Part shown: positions 6,579 to 15,519 of the stretch, in pieces
Position numbering within the stretch: position 1 is the stretch's first letter
Layout: the number at the start of each line of letters is the position of its first letter
Source of the DNA: a virus
Strand: one strand, 5' to 3'
IMG/VR virus record: IMGVR_UViG_3300020469_000280
Coordinates: 1-22,964 of that record
DNA length: 22,964 bases
Position numbers and translations under genes: made by a program
Notes under the pieces: model-generated
Databases searched by the model: none
What the model was told of the DNA's origin: nothing
Seen by the model: the letters and a program-made list of their open reading frames with translations, nothing else

Positions 6579-8471
6579 ATGAGTCAGTTAGTATTAAAAA
6601 ATGCAAAAAGTTCAAAGACCCCAGGTAAGAGTTTACTTACGATTGGAAAAAGCTTTAACTTTATTACTCAATCATTGAAAACTAAGTTTATTGATTCATT
6701 TGAATCTGATTTAGACAATAATCCTTTATACTTATTTTATGGAAGGGCTAATACATGGGATTCACCTGCTGATACCTATGAAGCAGATTCTCCTCCGCAA
6801 CCATCGAATGCTATTCAGACAGACATAGATGCTAGAAGAGATATGTTAGCTGCTAAAAGAGTACAGCCTTCAGATACTAAAGTTGCGTTTCGAAAAGTTA
6901 CTTGGAAAAGTAATACTGTGTTTGACCAATATGATACAAGAATTGATCAGACTGTAGATGGGAATAATAACTATTATGTTGTACAAGACAATCCTACCAT
7001 AATTAATTACGGTGCAGTATATAAATGTTTAGACAATAATGGCGGTTCAATTTCTAAATATAAACCATTTCAATATATTAACCCTGCGGTAACACCTCAA
7101 ATTTTACCTGATAATTATAAATGGAAATACCTGTTTACAATTTCAGGTTCCGATTTAAGTAAGTTTAATACTAATCAGTCACCGGAAGATAACTTTGTAC
7201 CTATTAAAATCGATACTTCATATAAGACACCATCCGGCACTATTGATAGAATTGATATCGACTCACCTGGATTTGGTTATAAGCCAACATTAGAAAATTC
7301 AAAATACTATGGGGTTTATGATAGTCCAGTCGTTCCAATGTTCATTGAAGGAGATGGCATAGAAATTGATTCGGCTCAGTTAGAAATTTTCTCGGTTAAT
7401 GGAGGAAGTATTACTGCATTTAAGAATGAAGAGCCATCAGATATTAAGTATGGTGACAGACAGGATAAATATACTATTTTAGGAAATCCAAAGTACAACA
7501 ATTGGGTACCTGTTAAGTTTGTTGAAGATTTGGAATCAATCACATTTGAAAGTGAATTGACAACTACCACTAATCGATCGTTCGCGTATGGGTTAGCTAA
7601 GATTGGCCCCGACGGAAAAATAGCTACGCCCGATGATGTTAAAATTATAAGTGGCGGAAGTAATTATGCTAAAGGCTCAAAGGTTAGAGTTATTCAACCA
7701 TCATGTATTGCATTTGGGGTTGGATATCACGATTCACCTGAAGCACTGTCTGGTGCAGCTTCTACTTCTAAAATAAGTAATGGTATACAAAAAGTTGTAA
7801 TTGAATCTGTTGGACAAAATTATGCTAATGCATCTCTTGTACCAATACATGGATCATCTGATAGTGAAGGTCCTAGATTATTTAAATCAGTAGCGCAAAT
7901 TGCTCCATTAAAAGGTCATGGCGGTGATCCAAAATTAGAGTTGGCTGCTAATGCTATTTTCATTAATGCTAGGATTTTAGGACGAGAAGGAAATAGAATC
8001 TCGAGCGCCGATGACTTTCCTGCAGTAAATGATTTCAGACAAGTAGGACTGATTCAATACGCAAAAAATTTACAAGGGTCAAACCTTGACACCTTATCGG
8101 TTTCTGCAAAGTACATAATGAAACTTGATGATGTCGAAAACGCGATTGAAACTTTAAGAACAAGTGGAGACGCAGTCTCTAAAGACTTATTGATTCAAGG
8201 CGTAACCAGTCGGGCTAAAGGTCGTATTGTTGATATCTTTGCCGGCGAAGGAGTAGAAAAGGAAATAAGATACGTTCAAATTGGAACAAGAAAATTTCTG
8301 AAAAACGAATATATTATTTACGAAGGAATCTCTAATGCTCTTCGGATAAAAGACATTAGAGAACCAGAGATTGACGTGTATACTGGCAATATTTTGTATA
8401 TAAATAACAATAGTAAGATACAACGAAACGAAAATCAAACTGAGACAATTAACTTTTTAATTACATTCTAG
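6579..8471 (+). CDS. 8: Baseplate wedge protein, gp8-like, enlarged
   Basis: This is a wedge component that in T4 (334 residues, dimeric) binds gp10 and gp7. The first ~215 residues are typical gp8: NPLYLFYGRANTW, the DMLAAKRV and KVAFRKVTWKSNTVFDQYD segments, NNYYVVQDNP, VYKCLDNNGG and WKYLFTISGSDLSKF. At 630 residues it is almost twice the T4 length. The extra material includes three copies of an 'I-x-x-x-G-x-x-Y' motif: DSPGFGY near residue 231, SGGSNYAKG near 359 and ESVGQNYAN near 409. The same motif occurs in the upstream neighbour. The last ~90 residues (AKGRIVDIFAGEG, IRYVQIGTRKFLKNEYI) look like the distal gp8 strands resuming after the insertion. It begins eight bases after the previous stop, behind a GATAAATA word. 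The gp8 assignment is firm; the inserted region has no known role. Confidence 0.92.
   Translation: MSQLVLKNAKSSKTPGKSLLTIGKSFNFITQSLKTKFIDSFESDLDNNPLYLFYGRANTWDSPADTYEADSPPQPSNAIQTDIDARRDMLAAKRVQPSDTKVAFRKVTWKSNTVFDQYDTRIDQTVDGNNNYYVVQDNPTIINYGAVYKCLDNNGGSISKYKPFQYINPAVTPQILPDNYKWKYLFTISGSDLSKFNTNQSPEDNFVPIKIDTSYKTPSGTIDRIDIDSPGFGYKPTLENSKYYGVYDSPVVPMFIEGDGIEIDSAQLEIFSVNGGSITAFKNEEPSDIKYGDRQDKYTILGNPKYNNWVPVKFVEDLESITFESELTTTTNRSFAYGLAKIGPDGKIATPDDVKIISGGSNYAKGSKVRVIQPSCIAFGVGYHDSPEALSGAASTSKISNGIQKVVIESVGQNYANASLVPIHGSSDSEGPRLFKSVAQIAPLKGHGGDPKLELAANAIFINARILGREGNRISSADDFPAVNDFRQVGLIQYAKNLQGSNLDTLSVSAKYIMKLDDVENAIETLRTSGDAVSKDLLIQGVTSRAKGRIVDIFAGEGVEKEIRYVQIGTRKFLKNEYIIYEGISNALRIKDIREPEIDVYTGNILYINNNSKIQRNENQTETINFLITF
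8399..8406 (+). promoter_or_regulatory. Late promoter, TATAAATA, inside gp8 3' end
   Basis: An exact TATAAATA occurs within the last 75 bases of the gp8-like gene, 69 bases before the ATG of the 2087-residue gene. Using T4 spacing, transcription would begin near 8412 and give a leader of about 64 bases. This would let the longest gene of the cluster be transcribed independently of the wedge genes. Motif seen; activity inferred. Confidence 0.5.
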
Positions 8472-8473
8472 GA
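8470..8473 (+). promoter_or_regulatory. Short-spaced ribosome binding site of the giant gene
   Basis: AGGA overlaps the TAG stop of gp8 (8469-8471) and is only two bases from the ATG at 8476. That spacing is shorter than usual, so the site may be weak or translation may be coupled to gp8. Confidence 0.3.
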
Positions 8474-8475
8474 TT

Positions 8476-11400
8476 ATGGCTATTACATCATACAATGTCG
8501 CACCTTATCACGATGACCTTAATATTAAGGATGCGAGAGGAAATTCAGCGCTGGATAAAAACTATTTAAGAATTTTATTCCAACCAGGTTTTGCGATTCA
8601 AACGCGTGAAATGAATCAAATGCAATCTGTACTTCAAGCACAGATAGATAGACTTGGGTCTTCTTTTTATCGTGACGGACAGGCAGTGTTAGATGGTGAA
8701 GCTACTTTTAGAGATAACATTGTTTATGTGGAAGTTACTACCCCTACTGGAACAACATTGGCAGATTTAACTTCAGATATTTTACTACAACCTACTATTG
8801 AAATTAGAACTGAAGGAATTACTGGAGGGCAATATGCTAAGGTTCTTGGAGTTGAAGGTATTACATCTGAAGTTGCTAGAGTTTATTTACAATCTATTTC
8901 TGATATCTCTGATAGTCCAGCAGCATCTTTAAATACTTTGGTACCAACAGGAGCAACTTTACATTATAAAGAAGATATACAATATACAAGTAAAACTCTT
9001 ACTGTTACAAATACTTCATCTATTGCAACAATTTCTGCTAACGGATACGGGTTTAGTTCTTCTATTCAAGAAGGTATCTTTTATGTAAAAGGGTCTTTTG
9101 TCCATACACCCGCAATAAAACGGTTTTGGATTAAAAATTCATATTCTGAAATTATAAGAGGAGATGTTGTATTAGCAATAACAGAAAAGATTGTAACATC
9201 CGCACAAGACGAAACACTTTTAGACAATTCAACCGGTTCATATAACTTTTCTGGTCCTGGTGCAGATAGATATTCAATTAGCTTAGACCTTGCTTTCTTT
9301 GAAAACCCTGAAGGAGTACTTAGGAATATCACAAACCAAGGTGCAAACTTTTATATAAAGAACAGCCAACAGACATTTGATATTGCTAGATTGTTTACTG
9401 CCAATGAAAGAACTATTGAAAGTGTTGAAGGTATTGAGTCAAATAATTTAGAAAAGAAACTAGCAAAAAGAACCTTTGAAGAATCTGGTAATTATACAAT
9501 AAAACCTTTTAAGGTTGCCGTACGTGAAATGGGAAGAGTTGTTCTATCATCAGAAACTGTGAATGGAATAACAACATATAATTATGATAGCACAAATGAT
9601 CCTCTTTATACTTCAGCTGAACTTGTAGCTCAACAACCATTTGGAATTAATACTATCGAAGAAGCTGAGAAAAAAGTTATATTTCAATTAGACCCGTCTA
9701 CTGCTTACATAAATGGTTTTAGGTATGACTTTCAAGATAAAGTAAATATATTATCAGACAAGGCAAGAGACGAGTCTCATATAAAATCAAAAACCGGTAT
9801 CAATATATCTTTACAACAAGGTAACTATATAGAATTGGATATGCATGATAATCCTTTTTATCAGCTAAGTGGTAATAATCCAAGAAACGACAGTAGTTCC
9901 TATTTTGCAGGTGCAGATGATAACTCCGCGTCACCAACTAAACCATGGACAGTTGATAATGTAAGAGCTGCAAATATTAATGTTCAAACTGGTTATGCTA
10001 ATTCAAAGATAAAGTCAATTCAATTTGTTTCATCTCAGTTAAGAGATGTAAGAAAGAGTGACGGAACTAATTATAAATCAGCCTTTGAAGATGCAAATGA
10101 TGCAGGTTATAATATATCAAGCAATCCCACTTCATCCGGTGTTACTTTGGGAGCAGCTCATAATTCTTCACCTACAGCAACTTATAGGATTTATCTTCAT
10201 AATAAAACAACCTTTCAAGATGTATTGGATACTTTTCCGCATTTTGTAAATAGAAAAGGATTAACAGACGGAACTGCCCCCTATCAACTTGGTAACCATT
10301 CACCGAGTGAGCTGAATGTTCTTGGAACACAATCTGCGTCAAATGCAATTACGGTTAATAATACATCGAAGAATACTTCAGTATTTAAATTACCTGCAGA
10401 AGCAGTACAAAGAGTTAAAAGAGTTAAATACACTAAGTATAAAAAATTCGTGGTTACCACCCCTTCAGTGGTTGGAGCAACAGATGTAGGTCAAGGTACA
10501 ACTGTTCAAGTAACATTAAATTCTATTTCTGCAGTCGGTGGATTGTTAAATGGAGAATCTCTTGTAGGTACAGCAAAAACCGATAAGTTTGATTATTTGG
10601 TTACACTTAAGACAACACGAACAAGTGAGGTTGATCTACATGGAGGTGCTCAACCTGGTATTGATGGTACATTTGAAAGATTGGTGAATCCAAGACATTT
10701 TGAAATTAAAGATGGCGCTACATCTTCCCAGGTTACATTAAAAGGTCTAGATGGTGATGATCACCACTTTGCATTTAAAGAAACCGATGAGGTTACAGTA
10801 TGGGCTCCAGTTGAGGTTGAGGTTGGAGGCGATAGCGGAGGAGCAGTTGGTAGACAAAAAATAAAGACTAGCTATACTCAGAATTTAGGAAGTGTTACAT
10901 ATGCAGCTGGAACTATTATTGAATTGGAAAGAGCTGACGTTATAATTTCTTCTATTGGTGGTACTTTACTGACACCGGGCCAGAACTTTGAAGTAATCGA
11001 TGACGGGTTGCAGGACCCTGAGTTTTATAGAAAACCAAAAATTAAACTAACTCAAAGTGTTAATTTTGATACAACCAGTTCGGGCACTAATGATGATCTT
11101 ACTTTTGATTATTATAAACATGGTGAAGGGGATTTCTTCTGTGTTAATTCTTATGGAAACTATGCATCTACTGGTACGCAATCAGTAAGGTATAACGATA
11201 TACCTCAGTTTAATGGCCAACCTTTATCAGAGTTTCTTGATTTTAGAGTAAAAGATACTTTCTTAGCAGAAGACGCAAGAGAGGCTTCAGATTCTCTACA
11301 AGGGCCTGTGGCTTTAGTTCCAAATAGAACATGCCAAGTTGATATGGATTACTGGGTTGGACGATATGATAGATTGATTATCGGTGATAATGGTATATTG

Positions 11401-14400
11401 CAAATTGTAAAAGGAATACCTTCAGAAAATCCAATTATACCTTCTGAGCCAGAAAATTCAATGACCCTGTATACGATCTTTATGCCTCCATATACTAGGT
11501 CGGCTAAAACAATTAATACTCAATATACAGACAATCAGCGTTCAACGATGAAAGATATTACTCGAATTAAAAACCGTGTATCTTCCATTGAGTACTACTC
11601 AGCTCTTTCGGTTTTAGAAAATAGTGCATTACAAAAGAATTTAATTAATTCTGACGGGTCAAGCAGATTTAAAAATGGAATTGTAGTTGACAACTTTACA
11701 CGAGATAAAACCGCAAATGCTAAAGACCCATTCTACCTGGCAGCCACGGATACTACTAATGGTATACTAAGACCATATTTTCATTCTAATCAATTTAGAA
11801 TATTCTATAAGTTTCCAGCTGGGATAGCAACAAATCGATCAAGCGCAGCGAATTATGATGAGAAAAAATCATCTGAGGTAGAAGATTTTTATGTTAATAA
11901 TGACGCAAATAAATTTAAGTTTAATGTGTTAACTCAGAAGGTAGACCCTAAGACTGGTCGACCACAACAATTGAATGTTCAAGGTTTTACTATTAATACA
12001 GTAAATGACACTTCGACAAATGGTGTCTATACCTTATATAATCCAAACACAAATGGGTTCCCAGAGTATCGTTATGTTTCGGGTAGTGTTGCTTTATCAG
12101 AAGCTCCTCGTCGAATTGTAAAAGTAACAAGTATTGCTGGTGTAACTAGGTGGGAAATTCAATCAATAAAGTCAGATAAAACTGGCTATGAAACTTTATA
12201 TTATTCTGAATTGCCAGGATTTGCAGGTGTTGGAGCTCCTCTGCCAAATTTAGTTGCAGGCGGATGGGTAAATGTTAATATAGAATCTATGCCACTAGTA
12301 AAAATTACTTTGGTTCTAGAAGATCGAATTGAAGAAGAAACATTGCCAGAATCTGACACAGCGAAAGAAGTCGATAGAATTATTCGAACCGGTCAGAATA
12401 ACAGAGAGGTATTAAGTCTTTGGAATGGAACAACAGAAACGTTATTCGATCAACCTAATGCATCAAGAACTGTATCTGTGCAACCTTATGAGGTAACTCA
12501 ATACGAAGGTATTGTAAAACTCTCACCATCAGGTGATGAGTGGGTTGATACTGAAAGACGTCCAGCTCAAATAATCCAAGATAATACTGCAATGGAAGTA
12601 TTAACATTCTTAAATCAAACAACAGACATATTTGAAGGCGTATTAGGAACTCAATGGAATAATGTGGAAATACTTTCACAGGGAGTAGTTGCAACTTCAG
12701 ATCAGAGTATTGTGCAAACCGGCGCATTCGTGACGGATACTATTGCAATAGAGGAACTCGCAACTGGGGTTTCAACTACTTTAGAGTCAAATACTACAAT
12801 TGAAGAATCTCAAGGAGATAAGGTTGTAAATATTAATATTGTACCATTTGTTCGTTCTCGCGATGTTTCAATTTATTGTAGTGGTCTTAAACCTAACACA
12901 AGACTATATTTCTTCTTTGATGGAAAAGACGTTACTAGGTACGTAGCTGCAACAGAAAACTTCCACGAATATTCAGTTCATGAGCAGGTCAAAAATTATA
13001 ATTCTGATTATGAGCCAAACTCTACAGAAGCTGGTGGACCCTTCCAAACTACTGATGTCAATCATTATGATTTGCCATTGTTCTCTTTAGCAGAAACCGG
13101 AGAGTTTTTCGGTACACTTAGAATACCTAATAATGAAAACCTGAGATTTAGGACTGGGTTAAAACAATTTAAAGTTACTAGCTCAAGTGTTAATAATGAA
13201 GAAGATGCAGACACTATTGCAGAAACTACATATTCTGCTTTTGGATTAAACCAAACTGTTGAAGAAACAATTACTTCAACTCGAGTACCTGAAATTGTAA
13301 CAACGCAACTATCTGAAAGAAGATCACGAACAATTCAACAAACAAGATGGTTATGGCGAAGAGACCCCATTGCTCAAACATTTACTATACCTGAAAGATA
13401 TGGAGATGGGCTTTGTGTAACAGATATTGATATATTCTTTGCAGAAAAACCTGCTTTCCCAATAGATGCTCAAGTCTATTTGGTTCCTACGGAATCTGGT
13501 ATACCAACTAATAAAGTTATACCTGGTACTAGAATATCATTACCAAACTCTCAAGTTAGGGTTCCAACAAATGGTAGAGATGAAACAGACCCAAGTAAAA
13601 TTCTTCCAACCAATTTCAAATTTGATTATCCAGTTCACTTAAAAAGCGGCTGCGAATATGCGGTAATTGTATTCTCGCCATCACCAGACTATAGAGTATG
13701 GGTAGCTGAATTAGGTAGACCGAATATTATGAATGCTAATATTCCAATCACTACTAATTCTGATATTGGAGTATTGCTAAAATCACAAAATACCAAAACT
13801 TGGACAGCAGACCAGACTAAAGATATGATGTTCAGATTGAATAAGGGTGTTTTCAAACTAAGCCATACATTTGAATTTAATACTCGCGGGTCTAGCGCTT
13901 CAAGTAACAATCAGCAAGGAATCGGAGAATATAAAGCGGCTCTAGGTGAAAGAAATATTAGACTATCGGCATTTAATATTGCATCAGATAATATAAAAGT
14001 ACCTGGTACAACTCTTACATATGATATCGACTTTACTACCTCAAGCGGCAATTTAGTTAAAGCACCCTATGGAGTACCTGATACTATTCTTCCTAAGAAG
14101 ACATATGAGTTAACTTCTTCTATCGATACTTATAGTGAAAACGTTAATAATATTGTAGTAAAAGCAACTATGAGAGGTAAAGATAGAGGCGATGGATTTT
14201 CAGATGTAACTCCAATGATAGATTTGGACAGACACTCACTTATTACATTTGATAATGTTCTTGAGAAATCGGCTCAATATAAAGTTAACGATGGAACCTA
14301 TTCTCATATTAATGATGCTCGAAAGGGTCAATACGGATTTATTACAAAAAATGTTAAATTAGCAAATCCGGCCGATGAGTTAAAAATCTTTATGAAAACA

Positions 14401-14739
14401 AATCGATTAGCCTCCAGCGGAAACTTAGAAGTCTATGCAAAAGTTAGGGGAGTTGGAGATGATTGCCCTTGGAGTGATAAACTTTGGGAAAAATGTTCTG
14501 TTGCAGATTTAAGTGGAAAAACAGAAATTGATGTTGGTGGATATTCGCCATCAATAGCCATCAATGGTAATATCAATACCTTTAGTGAGTCAGAGTTTAT
14601 TTTAAATGCAGAGGATATTCCTTTAGATAATATCAACGAAATTGTCGAATACGCAATAAAAATCGGATTTGTTAATAATACTTCTGATACCGCTAAAACA
14701 GTTAAAGTGAAAGATTTACGAGTAATAGCGACTGCATAA
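8476..14739 (+). CDS. Giant virion structural protein, DUF4815-like N-terminus
   Basis: At 2087 residues this is the largest gene in the window. The N-terminus (YNVAPYHDDLN, KNYLRILFQPGFAIQTREMN, LQAQIDRLGSSFYRDG) is the DUF4815 pattern found in large structural proteins of marine T4-like phages, and the similarity extends over roughly the first 600 residues (GIFYVKGSFV, FQLDPSTAYINGFRYDF). Residues ~1456-1490 carry FVRSRDVSIYCSGLKPNTR followed by FFFDGKDVT, a motif shared with tail-periphery proteins of many large myophages. At about residue 1623 WLWRRDPIAQTFTI starts a C-terminal domain also recurrent in such proteins. No membrane segment or signal peptide is seen. The position straight after gp8 is where T4 has gp9 and gp10, which hold the long and short tail fibres, so an outer-baseplate or fibre-attachment role is inferred. 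A possible late promoter lies 69 bases upstream. The whole reading frame is uninterrupted. Confidence 0.85.
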   Translation: MAITSYNVAPYHDDLNIKDARGNSALDKNYLRILFQPGFAIQTREMNQMQSVLQAQIDRLGSSFYRDGQAVLDGEATFRDNIVYVEVTTPTGTTLADLTSDILLQPTIEIRTEGITGGQYAKVLGVEGITSEVARVYLQSISDISDSPAASLNTLVPTGATLHYKEDIQYTSKTLTVTNTSSIATISANGYGFSSSIQEGIFYVKGSFVHTPAIKRFWIKNSYSEIIRGDVVLAITEKIVTSAQDETLLDNSTGSYNFSGPGADRYSISLDLAFFENPEGVLRNITNQGANFYIKNSQQTFDIARLFTANERTIESVEGIESNNLEKKLAKRTFEESGNYTIKPFKVAVREMGRVVLSSETVNGITTYNYDSTNDPLYTSAELVAQQPFGINTIEEAEKKVIFQLDPSTAYINGFRYDFQDKVNILSDKARDESHIKSKTGINISLQQGNYIELDMHDNPFYQLSGNNPRNDSSSYFAGADDNSASPTKPWTVDNVRAANINVQTGYANSKIKSIQFVSSQLRDVRKSDGTNYKSAFEDANDAGYNISSNPTSSGVTLGAAHNSSPTATYRIYLHNKTTFQDVLDTFPHFVNRKGLTDGTAPYQLGNHSPSELNVLGTQSASNAITVNNTSKNTSVFKLPAEAVQRVKRVKYTKYKKFVVTTPSVVGATDVGQGTTVQVTLNSISAVGGLLNGESLVGTAKTDKFDYLVTLKTTRTSEVDLHGGAQPGIDGTFERLVNPRHFEIKDGATSSQVTLKGLDGDDHHFAFKETDEVTVWAPVEVEVGGDSGGAVGRQKIKTSYTQNLGSVTYAAGTIIELERADVIISSIGGTLLTPGQNFEVIDDGLQDPEFYRKPKIKLTQSVNFDTTSSGTNDDLTFDYYKHGEGDFFCVNSYGNYASTGTQSVRYNDIPQFNGQPLSEFLDFRVKDTFLAEDAREASDSLQGPVALVPNRTCQVDMDYWVGRYDRLIIGDNGILQIVKGIPSENPIIPSEPENSMTLYTIFMPPYTRSAKTINTQYTDNQRSTMKDITRIKNRVSSIEYYSALSVLENSALQKNLINSDGSSRFKNGIVVDNFTRDKTANAKDPFYLAATDTTNGILRPYFHSNQFRIFYKFPAGIATNRSSAANYDEKKSSEVEDFYVNNDANKFKFNVLTQKVDPKTGRPQQLNVQGFTINTVNDTSTNGVYTLYNPNTNGFPEYRYVSGSVALSEAPRRIVKVTSIAGVTRWEIQSIKSDKTGYETLYYSELPGFAGVGAPLPNLVAGGWVNVNIESMPLVKITLVLEDRIEEETLPESDTAKEVDRIIRTGQNNREVLSLWNGTTETLFDQPNASRTVSVQPYEVTQYEGIVKLSPSGDEWVDTERRPAQIIQDNTAMEVLTFLNQTTDIFEGVLGTQWNNVEILSQGVVATSDQSIVQTGAFVTDTIAIEELATGVSTTLESNTTIEESQGDKVVNINIVPFVRSRDVSIYCSGLKPNTRLYFFFDGKDVTRYVAATENFHEYSVHEQVKNYNSDYEPNSTEAGGPFQTTDVNHYDLPLFSLAETGEFFGTLRIPNNENLRFRTGLKQFKVTSSSVNNEEDADTIAETTYSAFGLNQTVEETITSTRVPEIVTTQLSERRSRTIQQTRWLWRRDPIAQTFTIPERYGDGLCVTDIDIFFAEKPAFPIDAQVYLVPTESGIPTNKVIPGTRISLPNSQVRVPTNGRDETDPSKILPTNFKFDYPVHLKSGCEYAVIVFSPSPDYRVWVAELGRPNIMNANIPITTNSDIGVLLKSQNTKTWTADQTKDMMFRLNKGVFKLSHTFEFNTRGSSASSNNQQGIGEYKAALGERNIRLSAFNIASDNIKVPGTTLTYDIDFTTSSGNLVKAPYGVPDTILPKKTYELTSSIDTYSENVNNIVVKATMRGKDRGDGFSDVTPMIDLDRHSLITFDNVLEKSAQYKVNDGTYSHINDARKGQYGFITKNVKLANPADELKIFMKTNRLASSGNLEVYAKVRGVGDDCPWSDKLWEKCSVADLSGKTEIDVGGYSPSIAINGNINTFSESEFILNAEDIPLDNINEIVEYAIKIGFVNNTSDTAKTVKVKDLRVIATA

Positions 14740-14740
14740 T

Positions 14741-14947
14741 ATGGATATAAAAATTAAAGGACATAATGATTTTATTAGAGATGCTAATAGCGGCGCAGTG
14801 ATAAATACTAATAAAGACGAGTTTACAAAATATAAAGAAAGAAGAAAGTTGGCCAAGGAAAAGGAACAAGAGTTTAAGTCTCTCACACAAAAAGTGGAAA
14901 GATTAGAAAAGTTAGTAAATGAAATTACAAGACAACATACAGATTAA
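14741..14947 (+). CDS. Small coiled-coil protein of unknown function
   Basis: A 68-residue, highly charged protein. The first 30 residues (FIRDANSGAVINTNKDEF) have the style of a small conserved hypothetical protein of marine T4-like phages, in which 'RD-x-N-S-x-A-v-x-N-T' precedes a helix. Residues ~31-65 form a heptad-patterned helix (FKSLTQKVERLEKLVNEI), so an oligomeric coiled coil is likely. It begins one base after the stop of the giant gene with no visible ribosome binding site, so it is probably translated by reinitiation. Its last 29 bases overlap the next gene in another frame. A chaperone or linker for the neighbouring structural proteins is possible, but nothing in the sequence shows a function. 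Confidence 0.75.
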   Translation: MDIKIKGHNDFIRDANSGAVINTNKDEFTKYKERRKLAKEKEQEFKSLTQKVERLEKLVNEITRQHTD

Positions 14948-15512
14948 AGGGGAAGTAAGTTTTACTATTACCGACAAAGATGGTAAAGTAAGAACACACA
15001 CCCAACCAAACCTGATTACCAATGAGGGAATGGAATATCTTGTTTCTAAGTTGTTAGGTAAAAATGAAAAGCTTTATGCTCAAATAGGTCAGCCCACCTG
15101 GTCAACTTTAGCGACTACCGCGGATAAAACAAATTATCATATACAAGAAATTGCAATTGGAACAGATATTACTATTGCAGCAAAAACCCAAACATGGGAT
15201 ACTTTAAAAAGTGTAGGCAAAAAGTTAAAAAAGTCAATTACTAATCTAGAAATGGATAATACTATAGCCGGTCTTGGCTCATGGTTTTATCAATGCACAT
15301 TCGATTCTCAGGCCGCTGATACTTTAATTACTAATGGAAACGAAGAGGCAATAAAGGAGGTTATGCTTTTAGCTAAATATGGTGACTATGATTCACCACA
15401 AGAATCTGTGGTTGACTCTCGTATAATTATATCTAGAACCGTACTTCAACAACCATTTATAAAATATACAACCGACAAGGTTGCTATATCTTGGAAACTA
15501 AAACTTGGATGA
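14919..15512 (+). CDS. Virion structural protein (197 residues), unknown role
   Basis: The N-terminus 'IKGEVSFTITDKDGKV' followed by 'NLITNEGMEYLVSKLLG' follows a pattern common in small tail-tip or fibre-associated phage proteins: a beta hairpin, then 'N-L-v-t-x-x-G-x-x-x-i-x-x-x-L'. The C-terminal part (SRIIISRTVLQQPF, KVAISWKLKLG) is consistent with a beta-sandwich ending in the strand used for subunit packing. It starts at the only ATG upstream of the conserved hairpin. This forces a 29-base overlap with the coiled-coil gene, so the two products are probably made in a fixed ratio. No strong Shine-Dalgarno is visible. It ends seven bases before the start of the beta-helix fibre protein, which makes it a candidate connector or accessory of that fibre. 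The function is not established by sequence. Confidence 0.8.
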   Translation: MKLQDNIQIKGEVSFTITDKDGKVRTHTQPNLITNEGMEYLVSKLLGKNEKLYAQIGQPTWSTLATTADKTNYHIQEIAIGTDITIAAKTQTWDTLKSVGKKLKKSITNLEMDNTIAGLGSWFYQCTFDSQAADTLITNGNEEAIKEVMLLAKYGDYDSPQESVVDSRIIISRTVLQQPFIKYTTDKVAISWKLKLG

Positions 15513-15519
15513 TTTAAAA

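Noticed and set aside
7464-7471. GATAAATA inside the gp8-like gene
   Set aside because: It is about 1 kb from the next gene start. A few NATAAATA words are expected by chance in AT-rich DNA.
10810-10827. Short GTTGAG tandem repeat in the giant gene
   Set aside because: Only two perfect units plus one variant, encoding a Val-Glu alternation. Too short to call a repeat element.
14800-14807. GATAAATA inside the coiled-coil gene, 112 bases before the 197-residue gene
   Set aside because: It is possible as a promoter, but it is not the exact TATAAATA, is far from a start codon, and the overlapping genes look translationally coupled.
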